In this document: piece after piece, positions 7,687 through 15,764 of the stretch
Numbering within the stretch: position 1 is the stretch's first letter
Layout: each line of letters begins with the position of its first letter
NCBI GenBank assembly: GCA_017998095.1
Contig: JAGODU010000041.1
Span: 1 to 27,122, forward strand
DNA from: Prolixibacteraceae bacterium
Lineage (GTDB): Bacteria; Bacteroidota; Bacteroidia; Bacteroidales; Prolixibacteraceae
Reading direction: 5' to 3'
DNA: 27,122 bases
Notes under the pieces: generated by a model
Databases searched by the model: none
The model's input: the letters and a program-made list of their open reading frames with translations, nothing else
What the model was told of the DNA's origin: nothing
Position numbers and translations under genes: made by a program

Positions 7687-9822
7687 TCAAATACTCCTCC
7701 TGATTTGGTTAAACATTCCACTTAAAATATTGAGAAAAGCAATGGATATGCAACCTGCTGTTAAACCCATTTTTGGAATTATGAATATTACGCTTATCAA
7801 TGCACCAAGTGCTGAACCCAGTAAATCTGAGCTGTAGTTAATTCCGGTTCGGTTGCCATAGTTTCCTTTTACCAAAAGTGATGCAATATTGAATTCATAA
7901 CCAACCAATATTGAAAGAACAATAATTGGTAAATAAAATATTATCCGGGAAATGAAGCTTTCCTGTGGTAAGTATTTGAATATTATAATAAAGCAAAGAA
8001 TTAATAATGATACCACTGCCAGAGAAAATTGAATCAGGGAGTACATTTTTCTTAAATTGTCACCTTTGGCTTTTATCTTTATCCTGCTTCCTATAGTCAA
8101 TCCGGACATGAAAACAGCAAAGAACAAGGCTGTATCTAAATAGAGGCTTCCAAAATAAACCTGATAGGCCATCATCAGTATTAATTCAAGTGATGAAGCA
8201 GTGAACCCACCTGTAAAAAGGCCAAGGGGTACCGGTTTAAGTAAAAGAAAGAATAAAATGAACAATGTCAATGGAATTGCCATAAGGATATAATAGTTTG
8301 TTCCAAAGTAACTTAACCATACTGCTGTTTGTTGGCTAAATAAAACCGGGTTGAAATCTTTATTAATATCTGCTTCTTTATCAAGTTGATCAGTCAATAT
8401 CCTGCTCCGCATATTTAACAAGCTGTCATTGATGTAATGCTCATTTACATAAATGGTTTCAATATCTTTTTCTTTTACAAGTTGTGTAATGTTATCCTGT
8501 AATTGTCTGTCAGAAGCAATGAAATAATTTTTCTCGTCAGTAATAAGCTGAATGTTTTTAAAATTTGTTTTTAAAGTTACCCATAATGAAGAATTCATTG
8601 AAAGTGCAGATAATCCTGCATAATTTGCTGTTGAAGGTAAACTTGTGCATATTATCGACTCTTCATTACAATGTTTCTTTATCAGGCAGAAAAATTCATT
8701 TGTATAAAAGCGGTTTATCCCCACAGTAGAGGGTGGAGGCAGATTGATTAATATTACATCGTACCTTATACTGTCAGAATACAACCATTTTCTGATGTCA
8801 GTTTCTATAAATTCAACTTTATCGTTCTGTTGTTTGTAGTTCGAGTATTTCTTCCATAATCTTAGTATCTCAGGATTAGTTTCTACACAGCTTAAGCTTT
8901 TAATATTGTATTTCAAAACCTCAGGAATCATTCCGGAAATTACTCCTGAAATCAGTAAAACCTTTTTGGGATTATTATGCTGAGGCATCACAAAATGAAC
9001 TGACTCTTCATTGTTTATGTCATTCCCTGAATAAAACAATAAACTGTTGTTTTCAAATATATTTATTTGTTCTGCTTGTCTGGTGATAGTAACGTTGCTA
9101 TAGGGAGTGCTTTTGCTGACAACAATTTCCTGATTTGGAAACAGTAATTTCCTTATATGCTTGCTTGGATTAAAAACAAAAATAACTAACGGTAATGTTA
9201 ATCCGGTAACTATAAAAAGAAATTTCACGATCAGGGCTCTTTCAAGATAAAAGATTGAAAATACTATTATTGATATTCCTGAAATAATCCCTGTTATCTG
9301 ATATGAATTGAAGTACTTACCAAGGATTAAACTAAAAATCAATCCCCCTAAAAGGCTCCCGGCTGATTCAGCTGAATAGGCTTTACTAATAAGGTTTATA
9401 TCCTTTGAAATTGAAAGGTCAGCTGATAAATTAGTAAATATTATTCCTGAAAGAAAACATGAAGGGAAAAGTATTATTGCTGACAGAAGAGAGGATACAG
9501 TTACACTTATTATTATACCTTTTGGTATTGCCAGATATTTTAAAATATAAAGCAATGTAATGGTAATCAGTGGTATAATGGTAAGAATTATTAATAATAA
9601 TGGATTTCTTCGTGATATTTTTTTCTTAAAGTTTATTTTGCCTGCAGTGAATGCCCCTAATCCAGTAATAAGTAACCAGTTGGTCATTACAATGCCAATA
9701 ATCAGTTCATTACCATCCATTATACAAATGAATTCTCTGATAAAGATTATTTGAAATACCATTGTAATGGTACCCAGCAGGAAAAGTAAAGTTTTAATTT
9801 TAAGGGAAGAGGGAATATTCAT
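7687..9822 (-). CDS. Polytopic membrane protein with embedded spermidine-synthase-like domain
   Basis: A 711-residue protein in three parts. Residues 1-220 hold about six hydrophobic helices, beginning with a segment (LGTITMVFQIIFIREF) typical of fused-transporter spermidine synthase homologues. Residues about 230-470 form a soluble Rossmann-like domain: YSNVTITR (241-248), VLLISGVISGM (288-298) as a loosened nucleotide loop, the acidic SCVETNPEIL (311-320), and DVILINLPPPSTVGINRFYT (355-374). Residues about 505-711 add a second set of helices. In true aminopropyltransferases the strand after DVI carries a catalytic Asp (D-x-x-D-P); here it reads NLPPPST, so polyamine synthesis is doubtful. 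The start overlaps the stop of the MEMO-AMMECR1 gene (TAATG), indicating translational coupling. It may bind SAM, decarboxylated SAM or a related nucleotide at the membrane; that is inference. Confidence 0.85.
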   Translation of the reverse strand: MNIPSSLKIKTLLFLLGTITMVFQIIFIREFICIMDGNELIIGIVMTNWLLITGLGAFTAGKINFKKKISRRNPLLLIILTIIPLITITLLYILKYLAIPKGIIISVTVSSLLSAIILFPSCFLSGIIFTNLSADLSISKDINLISKAYSAESAGSLLGGLIFSLILGKYFNSYQITGIISGISIIVFSIFYLERALIVKFLFIVTGLTLPLVIFVFNPSKHIRKLLFPNQEIVVSKSTPYSNVTITRQAEQINIFENNSLLFYSGNDINNEESVHFVMPQHNNPKKVLLISGVISGMIPEVLKYNIKSLSCVETNPEILRLWKKYSNYKQQNDKVEFIETDIRKWLYSDSIRYDVILINLPPPSTVGINRFYTNEFFCLIKKHCNEESIICTSLPSTANYAGLSALSMNSSLWVTLKTNFKNIQLITDEKNYFIASDRQLQDNITQLVKEKDIETIYVNEHYINDSLLNMRSRILTDQLDKEADINKDFNPVLFSQQTAVWLSYFGTNYYILMAIPLTLFILFFLLLKPVPLGLFTGGFTASSLELILMMAYQVYFGSLYLDTALFFAVFMSGLTIGSRIKIKAKGDNLRKMYSLIQFSLAVVSLLILCFIIIFKYLPQESFISRIIFYLPIIVLSILVGYEFNIASLLVKGNYGNRTGINYSSDLLGSALGALISVIFIIPKMGLTAGCISIAFLNILSGMFNQIRRSI

Positions 9823-11432
9823 TATTCTTCAGATAAAACATCTTCTTCACCGAAGACCAGTGCTTCGTATGTGTAAAGCTCAGCATCCTTCCAGCCAAAC
9901 CATCCGATGCCTGCTTTATCTCTGGCACAATGCCCAAGGAATTCTTCTTTTGTCCAGCCTGTTTCTTTGGCTACTTGGGGCAGGAAAGTTCCACCCTGTC
10001 CGTCTTTTATGATGTATATGCCATGTTTCCCGATTTCAAACTCTTCGTCAGATTCTATCCTTTTTAGTGGTGTAAGAACTGAAATTTCAATGTTGATTTC
10101 TTTCAGCTCACTATATGAAACAGGATTAAATCTGGTGTCTTGAGTAGCAGCTGCTATGGCCATTTCAATAACAGTTTTGTATAAAGGTTCTTTTGTAATA
10201 AAACGACCAATGCATCCCCTTAGATTTCCTTTAATTTTAAGAGTGACAAATGCCCCGCATGATGATTTTAAAGCATCAGAATACTTAAATTCATCTTCCG
10301 GATAATATGCTTTATACTTCAGTTTTTTTTCCAGGGTATTACGTGCTGTTTTAAGAAGTGTGATCTTGTCATCCTTTGAAAGAGAAAAGCTTTCACTCAT
10401 TTTAGTTTCTTTTTTTCGTGTAAATATAAAAGAATGATACCCGACAACTCTTGATTTATCTCCTATTACAGAAGCTCCGGAATTACTGTACTTAATATGA
10501 TTGACTTTTATTTCGGGTTTGTCTTTTGTAATATGCAGAAGAGTTAAAACAGCACTCCAGCTGCAGCAGCTTGTTGATAAGCCATTTACGTCGAGCAAGT
10601 CATTTTTCCCCAGGGCACTGATAAATGCTTCAGGCGAATTTAATAATATTGATTCACCTGTTGCCTTATCAATTTTTAAAGCATCCTCATAGGAAGGATA
10701 ATGTGAAAAATCGCTGCTGATAACGAAAAGGTTGTCTTCAGTAAAATAAGGTTCAAGGGCCAGGGCAATTTTTTTACAGATGTTTTCAGATTGAGCTCCA
10801 ATGATAATAGGTACTATCTTAAACTTGTTTTTCAGCCTGTACTGAAGAAATGGTAATTGTACTTCAAGACTGTGCTCTTTGTTTTGTGCCCCCGGAAGAT
10901 CTTCAATATAACTACACTCTTTAATTAGCTTCCCTGTTATTGTTGAATCGATTTCAATATTTCCAAGGGGAGTTTTGAATTCTCCCTTTTTAAATATTGA
11001 AGCTCCCTTGATATAAACCTGGTGACTTGTGCCAATTAAGAAAATTGTAGTATATTTTTTATCGGGATTCAAATATGAAAATCCGGATGCAGCAACCTCT
11101 CCTGAAAAGACATAACCTGCATGAGGGGCAATGATAGCAGCTATTTCATTTGGATTTATATCTTTTTTTCTTTCCTTTTCTCCTTCAGTTAAATATTTTT
11201 TGAGCTGTTCTTTTAATTGCTCAGGGTTTGAAGGGTAGAACGAACCGGCAACAGCTGGCTGTCGGATATATGCTTCATCTTTTTTCTGAGCCTTGCAAGA
11301 GAATGATATATTAAGTAGAAGTATCATAATCAAGGGTAATGCTAATGACTTAAAAAAATAATGAGCAGATGGTTTATTATTTTCCTTACGTTCAATAATA
11401 AATAGCCCTGATGATGAACTAAATTCATACAT
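9822..11432 (-). CDS. amrB/amrA: MEMO-AMMECR1 fusion lipoprotein (AmmeMemoRadiSam proteins B and A)
   Basis: A 536-residue two-domain protein. Residues 28-46 form a hydrophobic signal ending in SFSC, then KAQKK, giving a probable lipoprotein anchored at Cys46. A 27-residue N-terminal extension precedes the signal. Residues about 58-338 are the MEMO domain (LigB-dioxygenase-like fold) with PHAGY (His104), GTSHQVY (His137), SSDFSHY (His244) and STSCCSW (Cys289/290). These are the positions matching the known MEMO His/His/Cys metal-site pattern. Residues about 350-530 are AMMECR1, with the invariant LRGCIG (404-409), DTRFNPV and GTFLPQVAKETGW. MEMO, AMMECR1 and the radical SAM protein form a recurrent three-part set whose biochemistry is unresolved. 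Here two parts are fused, exported by prediction, and coupled by TAATG to the membrane protein gene downstream. Confidence 0.93.
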   Translation of the reverse strand: MYEFSSSSGLFIIERKENNKPSAHYFFKSLALPLIMILLLNISFSCKAQKKDEAYIRQPAVAGSFYPSNPEQLKEQLKKYLTEGEKERKKDINPNEIAAIIAPHAGYVFSGEVAASGFSYLNPDKKYTTIFLIGTSHQVYIKGASIFKKGEFKTPLGNIEIDSTITGKLIKECSYIEDLPGAQNKEHSLEVQLPFLQYRLKNKFKIVPIIIGAQSENICKKIALALEPYFTEDNLFVISSDFSHYPSYEDALKIDKATGESILLNSPEAFISALGKNDLLDVNGLSTSCCSWSAVLTLLHITKDKPEIKVNHIKYSNSGASVIGDKSRVVGYHSFIFTRKKETKMSESFSLSKDDKITLLKTARNTLEKKLKYKAYYPEDEFKYSDALKSSCGAFVTLKIKGNLRGCIGRFITKEPLYKTVIEMAIAAATQDTRFNPVSYSELKEINIEISVLTPLKRIESDEEFEIGKHGIYIIKDGQGGTFLPQVAKETGWTKEEFLGHCARDKAGIGWFGWKDAELYTYEALVFGEEDVLSEE

Positions 11433-11474
11433 AATTTTTCAGACATATTTTTTTTTGAAAATAAAAGCAATCTG

Positions 11475-11906
11475 TTAATTACCTTCTTTCCCGGCTTTCA
11501 GCATATCCTGATAAGTTTTAAGCAACTGCCATTTACCTGCACTAGCAAGATGTGCTTGCTCAGGCCAGGTCTTGGGATCATGCATTTTATAGGTGCTTCC
11601 GCCGTCGACATCCAGTATTTCTCTTATTTCTTCAGGTGTTGTTTCCGATAGCTTCATCCAGGTATCAATGCCCCTGTCTTTAAGCATTGTGGCAATTTTT
11701 TCTCCAATACCTTCAACTATTGCAAGGTCATCTTCAACTATTTTTTTACCAAACACTATTTTCGCTTCTTCAGCATTGAAAGGAACTTTTCTGTTTTTAT
11801 TGCATCTTGACTTGCAACACAGATAACCAATAACATACCCTAAAGCAGCTGCTATCAGCAACGCCAATAGTATGAACAATAAGTCTGATGTGAATCTGTC
11901 AGCCAT
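11475..11906 (-). CDS. Membrane-anchored helix-hairpin-helix domain protein
   Basis: A 143-residue protein. Residues about 8-30 form one transmembrane helix (LLFILLALLIAAALGYVIGYL). A Cys/Arg/Lys-rich juxtamembrane stretch follows (CCKSRCNKNRK). The soluble part begins around residue 55 with DLAIVEGIGEKIATMLKDRGIDTW, the helix-hairpin-helix pattern (VEGIG at 64-68) seen in the FEN1-like 5' nuclease-related DUFs common in Bacteroidota. A further helical region ends near HLASAGKWQLLKTYQDML. The positive-inside rule puts the HhH domain in the cytoplasm. Such HhH domains can bind DNA or proteins, and no nuclease residues are visible. The gene starts 10 bp after the OmpA-domain gene and ends 42 bp before the MEMO-AMMECR1 gene, consistent with one operon. 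Confidence 0.8.
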   Translation of the reverse strand: MADRFTSDLLFILLALLIAAALGYVIGYLCCKSRCNKNRKVPFNAEEAKIVFGKKIVEDDLAIVEGIGEKIATMLKDRGIDTWMKLSETTPEEIREILDVDGGSTYKMHDPKTWPEQAHLASAGKWQLLKTYQDMLKAGKEGN

Positions 11907-11916
11907 AGTTATATTT

Positions 11917-12423
11917 TTATTTAATTATTGTTTCTGCTCTGCGGTTCATTAATCTGCCGGTTGCAGTATTGTTGTCAGCAACTGGAATAGCTGAACCTTT
12001 TGAATCAACTTCAATAATATCAGGATCTATTCCACCTTCAACAAGCTTTAGTTTCATAAACACAGCCCTTTCATTGCTCATTTCCTTGTTTATGAGATCA
12101 TTGCCAGTGTTGTCTGAATGACCGATAACTAATAATTTCTTTTCAGGATTCTTGGAAAGATATTTTTCCAGTTCTGATATTTTCTTCAGCTCTACTTCCT
12201 TCAGCTGAGATTCAGTTGAAGCTATCATGAAATGAATTACTAATGTTTCGGGAACCGTCACTGCAGTTTCCGTTTCCACCGGTAAAGCTTCACTAAGTTC
12301 ATTTGATTTGATGTTGTCTGAACTGCCACAACAGTCCTTCCTTATTACGCACACATACAAATATGTGCACCCGAGTATCCAAAGGGTAAGGATTATTGAA
12401 AAAATAGTGACACCGTTCTTCAT
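11917..12423 (-). CDS. OmpA-domain protein with single N-terminal membrane segment
   Basis: A 168-residue protein counted from the ATG at 12423. The frame extends to a TTG at 12447, but the ATG places the hydrophobic segment (VTIFSIILTLWILGCTYLYVCVI) right at the N terminus and is preferred. A low-complexity linker (residues about 35-60) leads into an OmpA-C-like peptidoglycan-binding domain with LVIGHSDNTGND (98-109), SNERAVFMKLKLVEGGI and NRRAETIIK at the end. The Asp and Arg positions that bind diaminopimelate in this family (HSDN and NRRAE) are present. It probably tethers a membrane complex to the cell wall. It appears to head the seven-gene minus-strand run and lies 10 bp from the HhH gene, with which it forms a pair of small anchored proteins. 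Confidence 0.85.
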   Translation of the reverse strand: MKNGVTIFSIILTLWILGCTYLYVCVIRKDCCGSSDNIKSNELSEALPVETETAVTVPETLVIHFMIASTESQLKEVELKKISELEKYLSKNPEKKLLVIGHSDNTGNDLINKEMSNERAVFMKLKLVEGGIDPDIIEVDSKGSAIPVADNNTATGRLMNRRAETIIK

Positions 12424-12583
12424 ATCGCTTAATTTTGTGATTTTCAATATAAAAAAACTCCACCTCTCAATGTCGCCGGTATATTACCTTTAAATTTATG
12501 AAATTTATTATTGAAAGCCTAATATTTTGTTTATAAAGATTATTAAATAGTTATAATCATTTTAATGTCTTTGTATAATAGCA

Positions 12584-12614
12584 AAAAAAAGAACCCTATA
12601 AGAGTTCTTTTTTT
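12584..12614 (-). terminator. Intrinsic terminator after the DUF362 gene
   Basis: An 11-bp perfect stem (12584-12594 paired with 12604-12614, sequence AAAAAAAGAAC against GTTCTTTTTTT) encloses a 9-base loop, with a run of A on the + strand that reads as U on the minus-strand transcript. It lies 45 bp beyond the DUF362 stop and about 160 bp before the OmpA gene start. It therefore separates the DUF362 gene from the operon downstream. Confidence 0.75.
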
Positions 12615-12658
12615 AAATTTTGATGAATGAATAAAGAAATTGAATTTCTTCAATAAAA

Positions 12659-14566
12659 TTATTTCTGTAACATCATTTTGTTGCTAATAGTTGAATTGCC
12701 TTTTTTACCTGAAATGTTTAAAGTGTAAGTATAAATACCTGCAGCAAGTGCATTTCCTCTTGTATCAGTTGCAGTCCATTCATACATCTGTGCTCCTGAA
12801 TTAAGCTTGCCAATATTTACACTGTTAACTTTTCTTCCGCTAATGTCATAAACATCCATTCTGACACTCGACATTTCGTCAAGATTGAATTTAATGGTTG
12901 TCATGTCATTGAAGGGGTTAGGGAAGTTTGAACATGTATTATTGCTGTTGGCAATTGTTCTTGCTGATGTGAGATCAGCTTTGTAAAGTTCTATACCTGT
13001 TCCTGTTGAAGAAAGGTTGCGGGTATATTGTTTGTCTTTAGCATTATTCCAGTGCTCATGGGTTCCAAGACTACCAAGAATGCTTCCATCCTGTTCAGGG
13101 TCATATTTAATTCCTGCCGGCCAGTTTGATGAACTGGCTGCCTGATGTAAATAATCATCAACACCTTTAAAGTGAGGATACGGACCTTTATTTCCTGTCA
13201 TTGGAAGACCTTCAGTCGGATGATCTTCATCAAATTCTTCGTAAAGAAAATCGAAGCATACTGACTCCAAAGCAACAGGGTCGAAAGTTGTGAATAATGA
13301 AGATGTCCAGTCATTGTTGAAAGGAGCCATAGCGAACTTAACTGTTGGGTGTCCCCAGTTTACTGATGCCCAAAGGCCATCAACAACATAAAGTATTGTT
13401 TTGCCTCCTAAATCCTGATGCCCCATGATATCAACAAAGCAACGGTATACTCCGTAATCGCCGTTATCGTTGATTCCGTCAGTTTCTGCACAAGGAAGCG
13501 AAGGGTGCAAATGCCATGCACCGTTGGTATATTTTGATATTGAACCAAAGTGGTTTTTCTGCGCAATTGAAATACCTGCCCTGTGATGTTTCTTGAAAAC
13601 AGGAATGTTAATCATATATGTAGCATCAACATATGTCTGTGGAAGAACATCTTCATAACTTCCATCACTGGCATAAAGAACCGGACTATCAGTTGATGGA
13701 ACTTCTGTTCTGCCGGAACCTTTGCCCCAATATTCAACATCAGGAAACACAGCGTTTAATGGATCATAAGCATTTTTTCCCATATCATGACTCGGGTCGC
13801 CAATTCCAATGTTTGCCTGGGCAACTCCGGCAACGTTTACAAGCTGTTTTAAAATCGATAAACAAATCTGAGGGGAAGTATTTATGTTTCCTTCCTTAGG
13901 ATAACTCCCTGCATCTCCGTTAAGATTGATTTTAATTACAATTTTTTCACCGGCAGTATAGCCTACATCACCTCTTCCATGGGTTTTATTGTAATAACGG
14001 AAAATCAAATTCCATGCTTCAGCGTCATTTGTTGCACCTGTAAGTTGTTGAATAGAAGAAGAAAGCATCTTGTCAACCACTGCCTGATTTGTATTTGTAT
14101 TCATATACCACCAATCACCGCTTTTATTTTTACAGTTTTCATTGGTTGCATCAGGATTATGCGCCCAAACAACCCTGCCAGGGAAAATACCCTTTGCTTC
14201 ACCAATCGGCTGATTTACAGGCTGAGGATCAGCAGCTTCAAAAGCAATAGCCTTTTCGCTGTTATTGTACACCATCCAAAATCCGGCAATCAAACCTAAT
14301 GTAACAAATCCAATTGCAGCAAAGTATTTTGAACGTTTGAAATTATCTTTTGCTTTTTTAATTACTAAAGTAAATACACCTAATCCAAGTATATAAGAAA
14401 CAAAAGAAGATGCTAATGGTGCAGCTGCTTTCATACAAGGATAAGTAGCACGACTTGGTTTGGGTATTACCCTGATTAAAAACCAAATAAGTGAACCTAA
14501 ACCCACTACGATGAAAGTAATCCTGAACCAGAACTTTTTAATAAATTTTAAAACTGTCAATTTCAT
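12659..14566 (-). CDS. DUF362 domain protein with three membrane helices and a T9SS type-A sorting domain
   Basis: A 635-residue protein. Residues about 13-32, 49-70 and 81-101 are transmembrane helices, with PKPSRATYPCMKAA between the first two. Residues about 125-530 carry the DUF362 region: KIVIKINLNGDAGS, IGIGDPSHDMG, YMINIPVFKKHHRAGISIAQKNHFG and FDPVALESVCFDFL. Residues 548-635 are a classic type-A sorting domain: FPNPFNDMTTIKF, VYDISGRKV, AAGIYTYTL and a Lys-rich end. DUF362 function is unknown; some relatives carry ferredoxin domains, but none is seen here. Having both several uncleaved helices and a secretion tail is contradictory, because T9SS cargo normally has a single cleavable signal peptide. 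The gene stands alone between a terminator and a 397-bp divergent region. Confidence 0.87.
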   Translation of the reverse strand: MKLTVLKFIKKFWFRITFIVVGLGSLIWFLIRVIPKPSRATYPCMKAAAPLASSFVSYILGLGVFTLVIKKAKDNFKRSKYFAAIGFVTLGLIAGFWMVYNNSEKAIAFEAADPQPVNQPIGEAKGIFPGRVVWAHNPDATNENCKNKSGDWWYMNTNTNQAVVDKMLSSSIQQLTGATNDAEAWNLIFRYYNKTHGRGDVGYTAGEKIVIKINLNGDAGSYPKEGNINTSPQICLSILKQLVNVAGVAQANIGIGDPSHDMGKNAYDPLNAVFPDVEYWGKGSGRTEVPSTDSPVLYASDGSYEDVLPQTYVDATYMINIPVFKKHHRAGISIAQKNHFGSISKYTNGAWHLHPSLPCAETDGINDNGDYGVYRCFVDIMGHQDLGGKTILYVVDGLWASVNWGHPTVKFAMAPFNNDWTSSLFTTFDPVALESVCFDFLYEEFDEDHPTEGLPMTGNKGPYPHFKGVDDYLHQAASSSNWPAGIKYDPEQDGSILGSLGTHEHWNNAKDKQYTRNLSSTGTGIELYKADLTSARTIANSNNTCSNFPNPFNDMTTIKFNLDEMSSVRMDVYDISGRKVNSVNIGKLNSGAQMYEWTATDTRGNALAAGIYTYTLNISGKKGNSTISNKMMLQK

Positions 14567-14963
14567 AGCTAATTTTCATTTAGAAATATTATGTTGTTAA
14601 GTAAGTTATTAAAAAAAACTTTCTAAAAGTAATGACATTTATTATAAAATCTACCCTTTTTGAAAGTTAAAAAGATGTTATAGTTTTTTTATTTCTAAAA
14701 TGAAACATTTCTTTCATATATATACTCCTAAGTTTTAAATCGTTATGAGCTTGGTGTTAAGATAATAAAGACTATAAAATAAAGACAATTTTTTCTTTGT
14801 TGAGAAGAACCTGAATAGTATCACATACGTACCAAATAGGGGGTTTCTCCCATTATAAAGAGAGAAACCCCCTATTTGGTACGTATGTGGTAGGTAGTAA
14901 AATGAAACCTTTTATATTAACATTACGAAAAAGGAAATAACTTAATGACTAAAAACTATTTGT
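14567..14963. other. Gene-free divergent intergenic region (397 bp)
   Basis: This very AT-rich region separates the divergent DUF362 gene (-) and the DapB-like gene (+), so it should contain promoters for both. I found no ORF above about 12 codons, no tRNA-like fold and no convincing TAnnTTTG -7 box in either direction. The only outstanding structure is the long perfect hairpin at 14822-14889, described separately. Confidence 0.6.
14822..14889. repeat. 28-bp perfect inverted repeat with 12-nt loop
   Basis: The left arm (14822-14849, beginning CACATACGTACC) and right arm (14862-14889, ending GGTACGTATGTG) are exact reverse complements over 28 bp, separated by 12 nt (CCATTATAAAGA). The pairing can extend outward by three more pairs, including one G-T. 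The arms hold a GGGGG/CCCCC core in otherwise AT-rich DNA. No T-run follows on either side and both flanking genes point away, so it is not a normal terminator. The edge is 74 bp upstream of the DapB-like start. It may be a 5'-UTR regulatory hairpin, a structured small RNA, or a MITE/REP-like mobile palindrome. Confidence 0.9.
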
Positions 14964-15716
14964 ATGAAGAAAAAAATCGGGTTAATAGGATTTGGCAGAG
15001 CTGGTAAAGCTGTTGCTAATGTTATACTTCAGAATGAAGAATTCAGTCTTGAATGGATATACAGACAAAGAACATTACTTGAACACAGGAATGCTTCTGA
15101 ATATTTGGGTATTGATTCAGATGATCCTGGAATTATTTTTTCATCTCAAATGTCAATTGAAGAAATAATAAAAAATCATCCTGTTGATATAATAGTAGAT
15201 TTCTCCTCATCAACAGGTATTTACATATATAAAGATATTGCTGCCGAAAAAGGAATAATTGTAATTTCTGCTATTTCTCATTATAAAGAAGAAGAAAAGA
15301 TAATTTTAAAACATTTATCTGAAAAAACTGTTACATTCTGGAGCCCAAATATAACTTTAGGAGTTAATTATCTTCTTTTTGTTGCTAAATTCCTGAAAAA
15401 GATTGCTCCCTGGGTAGATATTGAAATTATTGAGGAACATTTTAAAGGAAAAGAAGGTGTTTCAGGAACAGCAATAAAAATTGCTGAAACTCTGGATTTG
15501 AATTGTTCAGACATAAGTTCAGTCAGGGCAGGTGGTATAGTTGGACGACATGAAATTTTATTTGGATTTCCATACCAGACTGTACGCCTGATACATGAAT
15601 CAATTTCAAGAGAATCGTTTGGGAACGGAGCTCTTTTTGTAGCTGAAAATCTTTTATATAAGAAGAAAGGACTATACAATTTTGAAGATTTATTGCTTCC
15701 ATATTTTGCTACCTGA
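14964..15716 (+). CDS. DapB-like dihydrodipicolinate reductase family protein, divergent
   Basis: A 250-residue cytoplasmic oxidoreductase. The N terminus has a Rossmann dinucleotide loop (GLIGFGRAGKAV) and VDIIVDFSSSTG, matching the DapB cofactor domain. The second domain shows FWSPNITLGVNYL, then EEHFKGKEGVSGTAIKIAE, RAGGIVGRHEILFG and IRLIHES-like VRLIHESISRESFGNGAL, all in the order found in DapB. The canonical E-x-HHxxK-x-DAPSGTA motif is altered: the first His and the Lys are kept (HFKGK), but the second His is Phe and DAP is EGV. It may be a housekeeping DapB variant or a paralogue with another substrate. No other lysine-pathway gene is nearby. It leads a four-gene plus-strand group, with 48 bp to the DUF389 gene. 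Confidence 0.8.
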   Translation: MKKKIGLIGFGRAGKAVANVILQNEEFSLEWIYRQRTLLEHRNASEYLGIDSDDPGIIFSSQMSIEEIIKNHPVDIIVDFSSSTGIYIYKDIAAEKGIIVISAISHYKEEEKIILKHLSEKTVTFWSPNITLGVNYLLFVAKFLKKIAPWVDIEIIEEHFKGKEGVSGTAIKIAETLDLNCSDISSVRAGGIVGRHEILFGFPYQTVRLIHESISRESFGNGALFVAENLLYKKKGLYNFEDLLLPYFAT

Positions 15717-15764
15717 ATGAAATTTTGTTAATTAGTTTATTGAAATAAACTGATTCTCTTAAAT

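Noticed and set aside
14822..14889. Long hairpin as an intrinsic terminator
   Set aside because: No T-run follows in either direction and both flanking genes point away from it.
15734..15751. AGTTTATT/AATAAACT hairpin between the DapB-like and DUF389 genes as a terminator
   Set aside because: The stem is all AT except one C/G pair, the loop is tiny and no U-tract follows. The gap is short and operon-like.
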